Source of the DNA: Candidatus Zixiibacteriota bacterium
GTDB lineage: Bacteria; Zixibacteria; MSB-5A5; GN15; JAAZOE01
Assembly: GCA_028700875.1 (NCBI GenBank)
Contig: JAQVRW010000197.1
Location: 1-6,042 of the forward strand
Direction of reading: 5' to 3'
Length of the DNA: 6,042 nucleotides
Below the pieces are notes generated by a model. The model was not told where the DNA came from, searched no databases, and saw nothing but the letters and a program-made list of their open reading frames with translations. Both the position numbers and the translations under genes were made by a program. This document shows, piece by piece, positions 1 through 5,347 of this stretch. Position 1 is the first letter of the stretch; the number at the start of each line of letters is the position of its first letter.

Positions 1-5
1 ATCTA

Positions 6-13
6 CCCCTCCC
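6..13 (-). promoter_or_regulatory. Possible Shine-Dalgarno site of a gene starting beyond the left edge
   Basis: Read on the minus strand, this is GGGAGGGG followed by five bases (TAGAT) to the window edge. That is the right spacing for a start codon just outside. It matches the anti-Shine-Dalgarno sequence well and lies in a stretch without other coding signal, and all neighbouring genes run the same way. No start codon is visible, so this could equally be a chance purine run. Confidence 0.3.
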
Positions 14-55
14 AATTATGCGTTTGTTTCTACACTGACGATGTCCCACCATACC

Positions 56-80
56 GTAGGGGCGAGCGGGTGCTCGCCCG
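56..80. repeat. GTAGG-headed GC-rich hairpin
   Basis: GTAGG at 56-60 leads into a perfect 8-bp inverted repeat: GGGCGAGC (60-67) and GCTCGCCC (72-79) around a GGGT loop. No T-run follows on either strand, so it is not a classical intrinsic terminator. The GTAGG head joined to a GC stem resembles the larger element at 2081-2145, which suggests one family of extragenic palindromes. That link rests on two copies only. Confidence 0.55.
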
Positions 81-160
81 AAATCAATATGCCATGAGGA
101 AATCATCGCCTTTAGCCGCAACGTTTCGTGCGCGGCTGTGCGCCCGGTAACCCTAATTCT

Positions 161-181
161 GATATTCCAAATTGGCATATC
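161..181. repeat. 21-bp near-perfect palindrome, operator-like
   Basis: The arms GATATTCCAA (161-170) and TTGGCATATC (172-181) are reverse complements at 9 of 10 positions around one central A. With almost no loop, this looks more like a dyad bound by a dimeric protein than an RNA hairpin. It lies about 90 bp beyond the crotonase stop, where it could serve a gene off the left edge. AT-rich palindromes also arise by chance. Confidence 0.35.
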
Positions 182-210
182 AAATGTTTAAATTCATCGA
201 TGCGAAATGC

Positions 211-242
211 CCGGACGGCGGATGCCCATGTCCGCCGCCCGG
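211..242 (-). terminator. Hairpin after the crotonase gene, possible 3' end
   Basis: Two 12-bp arms (211-222 and 231-242) pair with a single mismatch around an 8-base loop. They are strongly GC-rich (CCGGACGGCGGA against TCCGCCGCCCGG) and lie 28 bp past the stop of the 271-1050 gene. The following minus-strand bases (GCATTTCGC) contain no U-tract. Intrinsic termination is therefore doubtful; Rho-assisted termination or 3'-end protection is more likely. Confidence 0.4.
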
Positions 243-270
243 ATGGCTGACGGGGCGGGAAACCCGATCC

Positions 271-1050
271 CTACTTATGCTCGAACTTCGGCGGGCGCTT
301 CTCCAAAAACGCCTTCAACCCCTCTTTGGCGTCGGCAAAACCGAAATTGGTCGCGAAACTGTTCTTCTCCATCGCGATGGCATTACCCAGATGCGCGTTC
401 ACCCCGCGATTGATCAATTCCTTCGCCAGCCGAATCGACGGCTCGCTCTTGGAAGCGATCTTCTTGGCCATCTCGACCGCCTTGGCCATCAGTTCCTCGG
501 CCGGATAGACTTCATCCACCAAGCCGATTCGGTGCGCCTCCTCTGCGCCGATCAAATCGCCGGTCAAGACCAATTCCTTGGCCTTCCCCTTGCCCACCAG
601 CCGCACCAGCCGCTGTGTGCCGCCGTAGCCGGGGATGATGCCCAGATTCACTTCCGGTTGGCCCAACTTGGCCTTGTCGGAGGCCAGACGGATATCGCAG
701 GCCATGGCCAGTTCGCATCCGCCGCCGAGGGCGAAACCGTTGACCGCGGCGATCACCGGGACGGGGAAATTCTCGATGGTATGCATCAGGTACTGGCCGA
801 TTTCCGCCAGACGCGCCGCGCCCGGGACGTCTAGCACCGACAGCTCGCCGATATCCGCCCCGGCCACGAACGCCTTGCCCGCGCCGGTCATCACCACGCA
901 GCGGAAATCGCGTTTCATCCAATGGGCCGAGAAGAAATCATGCAGTTCCGAAATCACCTCGGCGTTGAGCGCATTGAGCGCCTTTTCGCGGTTGATCGTC
1001 ACCACCGCGACATTGTCTTCGATCTTTACCAGCAGGTTCTTGAATTCCAT
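271..1050 (-). CDS. Enoyl-CoA hydratase / crotonase family protein
   Basis: This 259-residue protein has the normal length and layout of short-chain enoyl-CoA hydratases. It should add water to 2-enoyl-CoA (for example crotonyl-CoA) to give 3-hydroxyacyl-CoA in the cytoplasm. The oxyanion-hole segments are present: AGAD at residues 63-66 and NGFALGGGCE at 104-113. Both catalytic glutamates of the rat-type hydratase can be placed, Glu113 in GGGCE and Glu133 in QPEVNLGIIPG, followed by YGGTQRL. A dehydratase or isomerase role elsewhere in the superfamily is less likely because both glutamates are kept. The ATG at 1048-1050 has GAGG (1056-1059) five bases upstream, which supports the start. The stop of the dehydrogenase gene lies only 12 bp upstream, so the two form an operon with consecutive reactions. 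In fermenters this partner is named crt, but substrate length cannot be read from sequence. Confidence 0.95.
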   Translation of the reverse strand: MEFKNLLVKIEDNVAVVTINREKALNALNAEVISELHDFFSAHWMKRDFRCVVMTGAGKAFVAGADIGELSVLDVPGAARLAEIGQYLMHTIENFPVPVIAAVNGFALGGGCELAMACDIRLASDKAKLGQPEVNLGIIPGYGGTQRLVRLVGKGKAKELVLTGDLIGAEEAHRIGLVDEVYPAEELMAKAVEMAKKIASKSEPSIRLAKELINRGVNAHLGNAIAMEKNSFATNFGFADAKEGLKAFLEKRPPKFEHK

Positions 1051-1062
1051 GTCATCCTCGCC

Positions 1063-1917
1063 TTATTTCTTGGTGTAATCGTAGAAGCCGCGCCCGGATT
1101 TCTTGCCCAGGTACCCGGCGTTGACCATGCGCCGCAGAAGCGGCGGGGCGGCGTAATGATGATCCTTGTATTCGTCGAACATGATGTCGGCGATATGCAG
1201 CATCGTGTCCAGGCCAATAAAATCATTGAGCGCCAACGGCCCCATCGGATGGCCGCACCCCAGCATCATGCCGTTGTCGATATCCTCGCGGGTGGCGCCG
1301 CCGCTTTCCAGCATCCGGATGGCGTCCAGCAGATAGGGAATCAACAGGGCGTTGACGATGAATCCCGGCTGGTCTTTGGCCGCCACGACCGTCTTGCCGC
1401 AGGCCTCGGCGAATGCCTTCGCTTCGGCGATGGTGGAATCCGATGTGTCCAGCGTGCGCACCAGTTCGCACAGTTTCATCATGTTGACCGGATTGAAAAA
1501 GTGCAGCCCGCAGAACTTGTCGCGGCGTTTGGTGACCGCGGCCATGTCGCCGATCGACAGCGACGAGGTATTGGAGGCGAAGATCGTTTCCGGCTTGCAA
1601 ATGCCGTCGAGCGCCCGGAAAGTCTTGATCTTCTCCTCCATCTGCTCGATCACCGCCTCGACCACCAGGTCGCAGTCGGCCAAATCGGTCATTGTGGTCG
1701 TGCCGATGAGATTCCCCATTGTCTTTTTCTTGAGCGCCTCGTCGGCCTTCCCTTTCTCGATCGCCTTGTCGATATTTTTCTCGATCCGGGCGAATCCCTT
1801 TTTCCAGAGATCATCGCTGACTTCGCAGGCGATAACCGCAAAACCGGCCTGAGCGGCAACCTGAGCGATACCGCTGCCCATCTGGCCGCATCCGACAATA
1901 CCTAACTTTTTAATCAT
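1063..1917 (-). CDS. hbd: 3-hydroxybutyryl-CoA dehydrogenase
   Basis: This 284-residue protein matches the single-function Hbd/HADH family in length and over its whole extent. It interconverts 3-hydroxybutyryl-CoA (or another short 3-hydroxyacyl-CoA) and acetoacetyl-CoA with a nicotinamide cofactor. The N-terminal Rossmann fold shows GCGQMG at residues 9-14. Glu32 at the end of the second strand suggests NAD rather than NADP (inference). Ser118 (SNTSS), His139 (LHFFNPV), Glu151 and Asn189 have exactly the spacing of the human enzyme's catalytic and substrate residues. The C-terminal domain carries GHPMGPLAL (222-230) and ends GRGFYDYTKK. The ATG is set by AAGGAG at 1924-1929, six bases upstream. 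The gene leads a two-gene operon with the crotonase and follows a 231-bp spacer holding a possible promoter. Butyrate-type synthesis or beta-oxidation are both possible directions. Confidence 0.96.
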   Translation of the reverse strand: MIKKLGIVGCGQMGSGIAQVAAQAGFAVIACEVSDDLWKKGFARIEKNIDKAIEKGKADEALKKKTMGNLIGTTTMTDLADCDLVVEAVIEQMEEKIKTFRALDGICKPETIFASNTSSLSIGDMAAVTKRRDKFCGLHFFNPVNMMKLCELVRTLDTSDSTIAEAKAFAEACGKTVVAAKDQPGFIVNALLIPYLLDAIRMLESGGATREDIDNGMMLGCGHPMGPLALNDFIGLDTMLHIADIMFDEYKDHHYAAPPLLRRMVNAGYLGKKSGRGFYDYTKK

Positions 1918-1983
1918 GGCAGACTCCTTGTATGTTGAGCCATATTCGGCTTTTAATTGCCATCGCGGAGAGTCTGGATAGAA

Positions 1984-2016
1984 ATTTTAAGTTAGCGAAA
2001 ACAGCGGATAAGTCAA
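1984..2016 (-). promoter_or_regulatory. Possible promoter of the hbd-crotonase operon
   Basis: On the minus strand, TTGACT (2011-2016; five of six consensus bases) lies upstream of TAAAAT (1984-1989; five of six). The spacer is 21 bp, longer than the usual 16-18, so the pairing is doubtful although each box is good. The position, 65-100 bp before the hbd start and just after a possible terminator, suits a new transcription unit. Another sigma factor or a regulator that tolerates the spacing could apply. Confidence 0.3.
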
Positions 2017-2028
2017 TACCGGGAAGGG

Positions 2029-2071
2029 AAAAAGGCGTCTCGACCGGTGGTTGGGTCGCGTCGTTTTCGCC
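2029..2071 (-). terminator. Possible terminator of the iscU-mutM transcript
   Basis: On the minus strand, GGCG (2068-2071) pairs with CGCC (2034-2037), and inside it CGACC (2054-2058) pairs with GGTCG (2041-2045). An internal loop separates the two stems, and TTTTT (2029-2033) follows directly. The T-run at the stem foot is correct for an intrinsic terminator, but the stem is short and interrupted. It lies between the mutM-end palindrome and the possible hbd promoter, where a stop signal is expected. Confidence 0.4.
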
Positions 2072-2080
2072 ACGAAATTT

Positions 2081-2145
2081 GTAGGTCAGGCGCCTTGGCG
2101 CCTGACGTTTGGGTTATTCGTCAGGCCGCAAGCGGCCTCACCTAC
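2081..2145. repeat. 65-bp composite extragenic palindrome with two hairpins
   Basis: Outer arms GTAGGT (2081-2086) and ACCTAC (2140-2145) are perfect inverted repeats. Between them lie two 22-nt hairpins 35 nt apart. The first has perfect 10-bp arms, GTCAGGCGCC (2085-2094) and GGCGCCTGAC (2097-2106). The second spans 2120-2141, with AGGCCGC (2123-2129) against GCGGCCT (2132-2138) and an outer G-C and T-A pair beyond one C-C mismatch. Both begin GTCAGGC, but their tips differ in a way that keeps the pairing (GCC/GGC against CGC/GCG). The element ends three bases from the mutM stop codon and could cap that mRNA. It looks like a REP/BIME-style dispersed repeat; no mobile gene is present. Confidence 0.75.
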
Positions 2146-2148
2146 GAT

Positions 2149-2973
2149 TCACTTCGGCCGCTGGCACCGGGGGCAGAAATGGGCCGACCGGCCGCCGATC
2201 GTCTTGCGGATGATCGCCGCGCCGCATCGGGGGCACGGCTCTCCCTCACGGCCATAGACCCGCAGGTATTTCTGGAACCCTCCCGGTTCGCCGTTGAGAC
2301 CGATGAACGTGTCCACCGAGGTTCCCATCAACCGAATCGCCCGGCGCAGGATCGTCTGGATATGGCCGTGAAGCTCCTGCGCCTTGGCCAGCGATATCGA
2401 GGCGGTCGACCGGCGGGGATGAATCCGGGCCAGGTACAGCGACTCATCGGCATAGATATTCCCGACACCGGCCAAAAATGTCTGATCCAATAGCGCCGGT
2501 TTGATCATCCGGTTGCGTGCGCGCAATCGTCGGGCAAACTCATCCGCCGTAATTTCCAATGGCTCCGGCCCGAGTTCGGCCAATCCTTTTTGGCTCATGA
2601 TGTTTTCCGTAGGATACAGCCGCAGCCTTCCGAAACGACGGTAATCGTTAAAGCGCAGAGTATTCGATTGCCCCTGAAAACGAAAGACAACATGATCGTG
2701 TTTGGTCGCCGGAACATCCACCGGCAGGAAATTGAAATGCCCCGTCATCTTGAGATGCACCCAGAGGGTATAGCCGGTAGACAGATGGATGAGGATATTT
2801 TTCCCGCGACGGGCGACGTCGTTTATAACTGCCCCTTTAAAAAGCGAGGCGAACTTCTTGTGCTGGGGATACACCGAGGCGGTTTCCCGTACCGTGACCC
2901 GTTCGATTGTCAGGCCGCTGATTGTCCGTTTCAGGCCGCGGACGACGGTTTCCACTTCCGGGAGTTCAGGCAT
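2149..2973 (-). CDS. mutM: Formamidopyrimidine-DNA glycosylase (Fpg/MutM)
   Basis: This 274-residue protein is a full-length Fpg. It removes 8-oxoguanine and formamidopyrimidines from oxidised DNA and nicks the strand by beta/delta elimination. It begins MPELPEVE, so after methionine removal Pro1 is the Schiff-base nucleophile and Glu2 the acid. The conserved lysine is Lys58 (RRGKN). Met76 (LKMTG) and the NDYRRFG segment at 109-115 are the probing-loop residues. The helix-two-turn-helix is clear at about 158-177 (KPALLDQTFLAGVGNIYADE). The C-terminal zinc finger has Cys247, Cys250, Cys267 and Cys270, with the DNA-binding arginine near 262. These features favour Fpg over Nei (endonuclease VIII), which starts PEGPE. 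The start is fixed by the catalytic Pro-Glu, although no good Shine-Dalgarno precedes it. The gene lies 15 bp behind iscU, so translation is probably coupled. Confidence 0.98.
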   Translation of the reverse strand: MPELPEVETVVRGLKRTISGLTIERVTVRETASVYPQHKKFASLFKGAVINDVARRGKNILIHLSTGYTLWVHLKMTGHFNFLPVDVPATKHDHVVFRFQGQSNTLRFNDYRRFGRLRLYPTENIMSQKGLAELGPEPLEITADEFARRLRARNRMIKPALLDQTFLAGVGNIYADESLYLARIHPRRSTASISLAKAQELHGHIQTILRRAIRLMGTSVDTFIGLNGEPGGFQKYLRVYGREGEPCPRCGAAIIRKTIGGRSAHFCPRCQRPK

Positions 2974-2988
2974 ACGGAGTCATGCCGC

Positions 2989-3369
2989 TCATGTCGCCTG
3001 CGGTGGATGCTTGGCCCGGTAATCCTTAATCGCCTCCCGAAGAGCATCGAGCGCCAGGTTGGAACAATGCATCTTGATCGGCGGCAATCCCCCCAAGCCG
3101 TCGGACACATCCTGCCGGGAAAATTTGGCCGCCTCCTCCAGCGTCTTCCCTTTGACCAGTTCGGTGGTAAAGGAGCTGGATGCGATCGCCGCGCCGCAGC
3201 CGAACGTCTTGAACCGAATGTCGGTGATGACGTCGTCCTTCACCCGGATATATATCGTCATGATATCCCCGCAAGCCGGATTGCCGACCGTCCCCACCCC
3301 GTCGGGATCCTTCATCTCCCCGGCGTTGCGCGGATTGCGAAAATGATCCATGATCGTTTCGTTGTACAT
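2989..3369 (-). CDS. iscU: IscU/NifU-type Fe-S cluster assembly scaffold
   Basis: This 126-residue protein is a single-domain IscU-type scaffold. It should assemble a 2Fe-2S cluster from sulfur delivered by a cysteine desulfurase and pass it to apoproteins in the cytosol. The three cluster cysteines are Cys33 (NPACGD, with Asp35), Cys58 (FGCGAAIASSS) and Cys102 (MHCSNLA), with His101 beside the last. The chaperone-recognition motif appears as LPPIKMHC, close to the canonical LPPVK. It opens MYNETIMDHFRNPRN, typical of IscU rather than SufU, and lacks the C-terminal domains of full NifU. GGGAG at 3376-3380 lies six bases before the ATG and supports the start. No iscS or hscBA neighbours appear here: the flanking genes are the secreted phosphoesterase and mutM, so the desulfurase must be elsewhere. 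Confidence 0.96.
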   Translation of the reverse strand: MYNETIMDHFRNPRNAGEMKDPDGVGTVGNPACGDIMTIYIRVKDDVITDIRFKTFGCGAAIASSSFTTELVKGKTLEEAAKFSRQDVSDGLGGLPPIKMHCSNLALDALREAIKDYRAKHPPQAT

Positions 3370-3438
3370 CTGCCGCTCCCGAAGCTGTCCGGCCGGTTGC
3401 GCAATGCCGCCGCCGGTTGTCGGCTTCTGTCCTTTCCT

Positions 3439-5187
3439 CTATCGCATCATCATCCAGCCGAAAGAGGCCGGGTTGTAATCCAAGGGCGCCTGCCATTCGC
3501 CGGCGACATCGTACCGGGGTTGTTTCCGCCGGAAATTCAAACCCCATGTCGCGCCCGGTTTGCCGATAACGCCGAATTGTTTCAACGGCACCGCCGCCTC
3601 GACCGTCCAGTAGCCTTCGCCCCGGCTGGTTTTTACATGATACGTCCCATTCCATTTTCGGTCGCCGCTGTACCAGCCGTCTTCGCCGGGAGTCAGCTTT
3701 TGATCGGACGACGTCCCGATGGTATTGAAATAGATCTGATAGGCGACCGCCTTGGCCGTATCCGGTTGCAAAAAGAAACCGATACAATCTTCGCTGCTCA
3801 CCGTGCCGTCATGTTCGGTGATCGTCGTCCGCAACGAATCTATCGCCCGATCATAACAGCGCGCGGCGAGGTACAGATAATTCTTGTCATAAGCGAAATA
3901 AAACTCCACCGGGTCGGTTTTGGCCGGTTCGCCGTCGGAATCGAATAATGTGGTGGCCGGTGCAGACCAGACCGCCTCGTCGAGATCACCATCAATTTCC
4001 GGTTTGGTCGCCGCTTTCATGCAGACCGCCTGACGGGCAAACAAAAGCGGGGTCTCTATCGGTATCGATTTGCCCGAAGTAAGGGGAAAGCCGATCATCA
4101 CCTTCGGCACGGGGTACATGTTTCCAGCACACGACGCCGTGAAGGCAAACGACGCCGTCCCCTCCGGCGGGATATCGACCACTTGAAAAGACGGCCGTAT
4201 GGTCCAATTGGCGACAGAATTCAATCTCAGCGTATCGCGCATCGTTTGCGCGGAGTAGTTGTGCACGGTCACCGTGAACGGCTGGTCGACTGCCGACAGG
4301 TTCTGATCAAGCGGCACTTTCCCGCAGACCAGTCCCATATTTTTCATCTTCTCCACCAGGAGTTCCTGCTGCACCGATACCTCATCCCACGGGAGCACCG
4401 ACCCCAGCCTGATCGGGGCGATTGTCATCTCAGAGCCATCTACCGTCACCCAGCAGAAATGGTATTGCAGGCCGGACGGTCCGGGCTCAACCTCGCCGCC
4501 GGAGCTTCCCACGCTGGTGTATTTGATACCGTCGAATGTTCCGGAAAAATACTCATGAAAATGCCCGGTGAAAACGCCGTCGACGCCAAAGGCTTTGAAC
4601 AGCGTATGCAGCGTATCCGGCTTTCCCAGAGCGGTGGAGGCGTACCAGAACGGCTTATGCATGAACACCAACGTCGTCGCCGCGTCGCGGTTTTTCTGCA
4701 GATCGCCCGCCAACCATTTTAGCTCTTCATCCGGCAAATCCGCGCTCTTTTCCCAGATCGTGTTGTCCAAAACGATAAAATGGATGGTCCGGTAATCGAA
4801 CGAGTACCAGGCCGGGCCGATCTCCCGATCAAAAATCCTGCGTTCCACCGCATTGAGACGGTCATGGTTGCCGGGAGTCAGATGAAACGGAACCTTGATA
4901 TCGGCGATAAGCGTTTTATATTCCCGCCACTCCGCGTTCAATTCCGTCGTGTCCTCGGTGTATCCCTCGATATGGTCCCCGACAGTGATCATCAGTTCCG
5001 GCCGCAGGCGCCCGGCCTCCGCCAGGATTTGTTCATACACGCCGGCGACATGTACCTCGGTGCGGTCGCCGATAACGGCGAACCTGACCGCCGTGGCCTC
5101 ATCGGCCCGCGATATCGACGGCCCGATCACCCAGATCGCCAATCCGATCAGCAACGCCGCCCGGACCGCTTTCATATACCGTCTCAT
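3439..5187 (-). CDS. Secreted metallophosphoesterase with Ig-like and CBM9-like domains
   Basis: This 582-residue protein starts at the ATG with GAGGG just upstream. Longer in-frame starts would run back through the preceding terminator. Residues 1-28 form a signal peptide: basic MRRYMKAVR, a hydrophobic AALLIGLAIWVIG core and likely cleavage after Ala28. Residues 35-260 are a calcineurin-type phosphoesterase: Asp41 (IGDRT), Asp71 (VGDHIEGY), GNHD at 106-109, His177 (MHKPF) and GHFH at 208-211. The first motif lacks the usual DxH histidine and has Thr43 in its place. Residues about 295-385 look like an Ig-type beta domain (FTVTVHNYS, then IPPEGTASFAF). Residues about 390-582 resemble a CBM9/DOMON-like module (PEIDGDLDEAVW, NYLYLAARCYD, YWTVEAAVPL, WGLNFRR). 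It probably acts outside the cytoplasm on a phosphoester. A phosphosugar, nucleotide or envelope polymer target is only a guess from the fused domain. iscU follows after 69 bp. Confidence 0.9.
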   Translation of the reverse strand: MRRYMKAVRAALLIGLAIWVIGPSISRADEATAVRFAVIGDRTEVHVAGVYEQILAEAGRLRPELMITVGDHIEGYTEDTTELNAEWREYKTLIADIKVPFHLTPGNHDRLNAVERRIFDREIGPAWYSFDYRTIHFIVLDNTIWEKSADLPDEELKWLAGDLQKNRDAATTLVFMHKPFWYASTALGKPDTLHTLFKAFGVDGVFTGHFHEYFSGTFDGIKYTSVGSSGGEVEPGPSGLQYHFCWVTVDGSEMTIAPIRLGSVLPWDEVSVQQELLVEKMKNMGLVCGKVPLDQNLSAVDQPFTVTVHNYSAQTMRDTLRLNSVANWTIRPSFQVVDIPPEGTASFAFTASCAGNMYPVPKVMIGFPLTSGKSIPIETPLLFARQAVCMKAATKPEIDGDLDEAVWSAPATTLFDSDGEPAKTDPVEFYFAYDKNYLYLAARCYDRAIDSLRTTITEHDGTVSSEDCIGFFLQPDTAKAVAYQIYFNTIGTSSDQKLTPGEDGWYSGDRKWNGTYHVKTSRGEGYWTVEAAVPLKQFGVIGKPGATWGLNFRRKQPRYDVAGEWQAPLDYNPASFGWMMMR

Positions 5188-5191
5188 ATTG

Positions 5192-5196
5192 CCCTC
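5192..5196 (-). promoter_or_regulatory. Ribosome binding site deciding the phosphoesterase start
   Basis: GAGGG on the minus strand lies four bases before the ATG at 5185-5187. The next in-frame ATG (5173-5175) has no comparable site, and a start here gives a complete signal peptide. A TATAAT at 5197-5202 abuts this site and is too close to act as an ordinary -10 box for a leadered transcript. Confidence 0.65.
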
Positions 5197-5258
5197 ATTA
5201 TATATACAATGGCAAAGCCGCGCAACCCCTCGCCGTACAAATTTATCCATGAAGTACG

Positions 5259-5286
5259 AATATACACGATTTCGGGCTTTATTCAA
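5259..5286 (-). promoter_or_regulatory. Likely sigma-70-type promoter of the phosphoesterase unit
   Basis: On the minus strand, TTGAAT (5281-5286, four of six) and TATATT (5259-5264, five of six) are separated by 16 bp. Transcription would start near 5252 and leave a leader of roughly 65 bases before the ATG. The promoter sits directly behind the terminator of the preceding gene, where a new unit should begin. An inverted repeat CGTAC/GTACG (5234-5238 and 5254-5258) flanks the predicted start and could be an operator, though five-base arms are weak. Confidence 0.5.
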
Positions 5287-5301
5287 GACGGAAGATGCGG
5301 G

Positions 5302-5334
5302 AAAAAGCTTCCCCGACCCCTTCGGGCCGGGGAA
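5302..5334 (-). terminator. Rho-independent terminator of the SPFH gene
   Basis: On the minus strand, an 11-bp stem (5324-5334 with 5309-5319, TTCCCCGGCCC against GGGTCGGGGAA) has one G-T wobble and closes on a GAAG tetraloop. GC and then TTTTT (5302-5306) follow. It starts 13 bases after the stop codon of the SPFH gene. Stem, tetraloop and T-run are all as expected for strong intrinsic termination. Confidence 0.9.
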
Positions 5335-5347
5335 ACGCAAGAGAATG

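Noticed and set aside
3..62. CTACCCC (3-9) and GTAGGGG (56-62) as an outer inverted repeat like that at 2081-2145
   Set aside because: The reverse complement of GTAGGGG is CCCCTAC, not CTACCCC, so the two segments do not pair.
172..834. A 220-codon plus-strand open frame opposite the crotonase gene
   Set aside because: It lies almost wholly within the antisense of an intact enoyl-CoA hydratase, and its translation shows no domain.
922..1905. A 327-codon plus-strand open frame antisense to hbd and the start of the crotonase gene
   Set aside because: Both minus-strand genes there have full catalytic motifs. The antisense product has no family features and is explained by codon bias.
3392..3419. 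Two copies of GCCGGTTG (3392-3399 and 3412-3419) and short GC stems between the phosphoesterase gene and iscU
   Set aside because: The repeat is only eight bases in a GC-rich spacer, and there is no T-run or stable stem, so I see no terminator or binding site worth naming.
2590..3948. A 452-codon plus-strand open frame antisense to mutM, iscU and the phosphoesterase
   Set aside because: It crosses three well-supported minus-strand genes and their spacers. Its product is rich in Arg, Pro and His as expected for a GC-driven shadow frame, and it has no recognisable domain.
5197..5202. A perfect TATAAT as the -10 box of the phosphoesterase gene
   Set aside because: It abuts the Shine-Dalgarno site, so transcription from it would start at or after that site, and no good -35 box is found 16-18 bp upstream.
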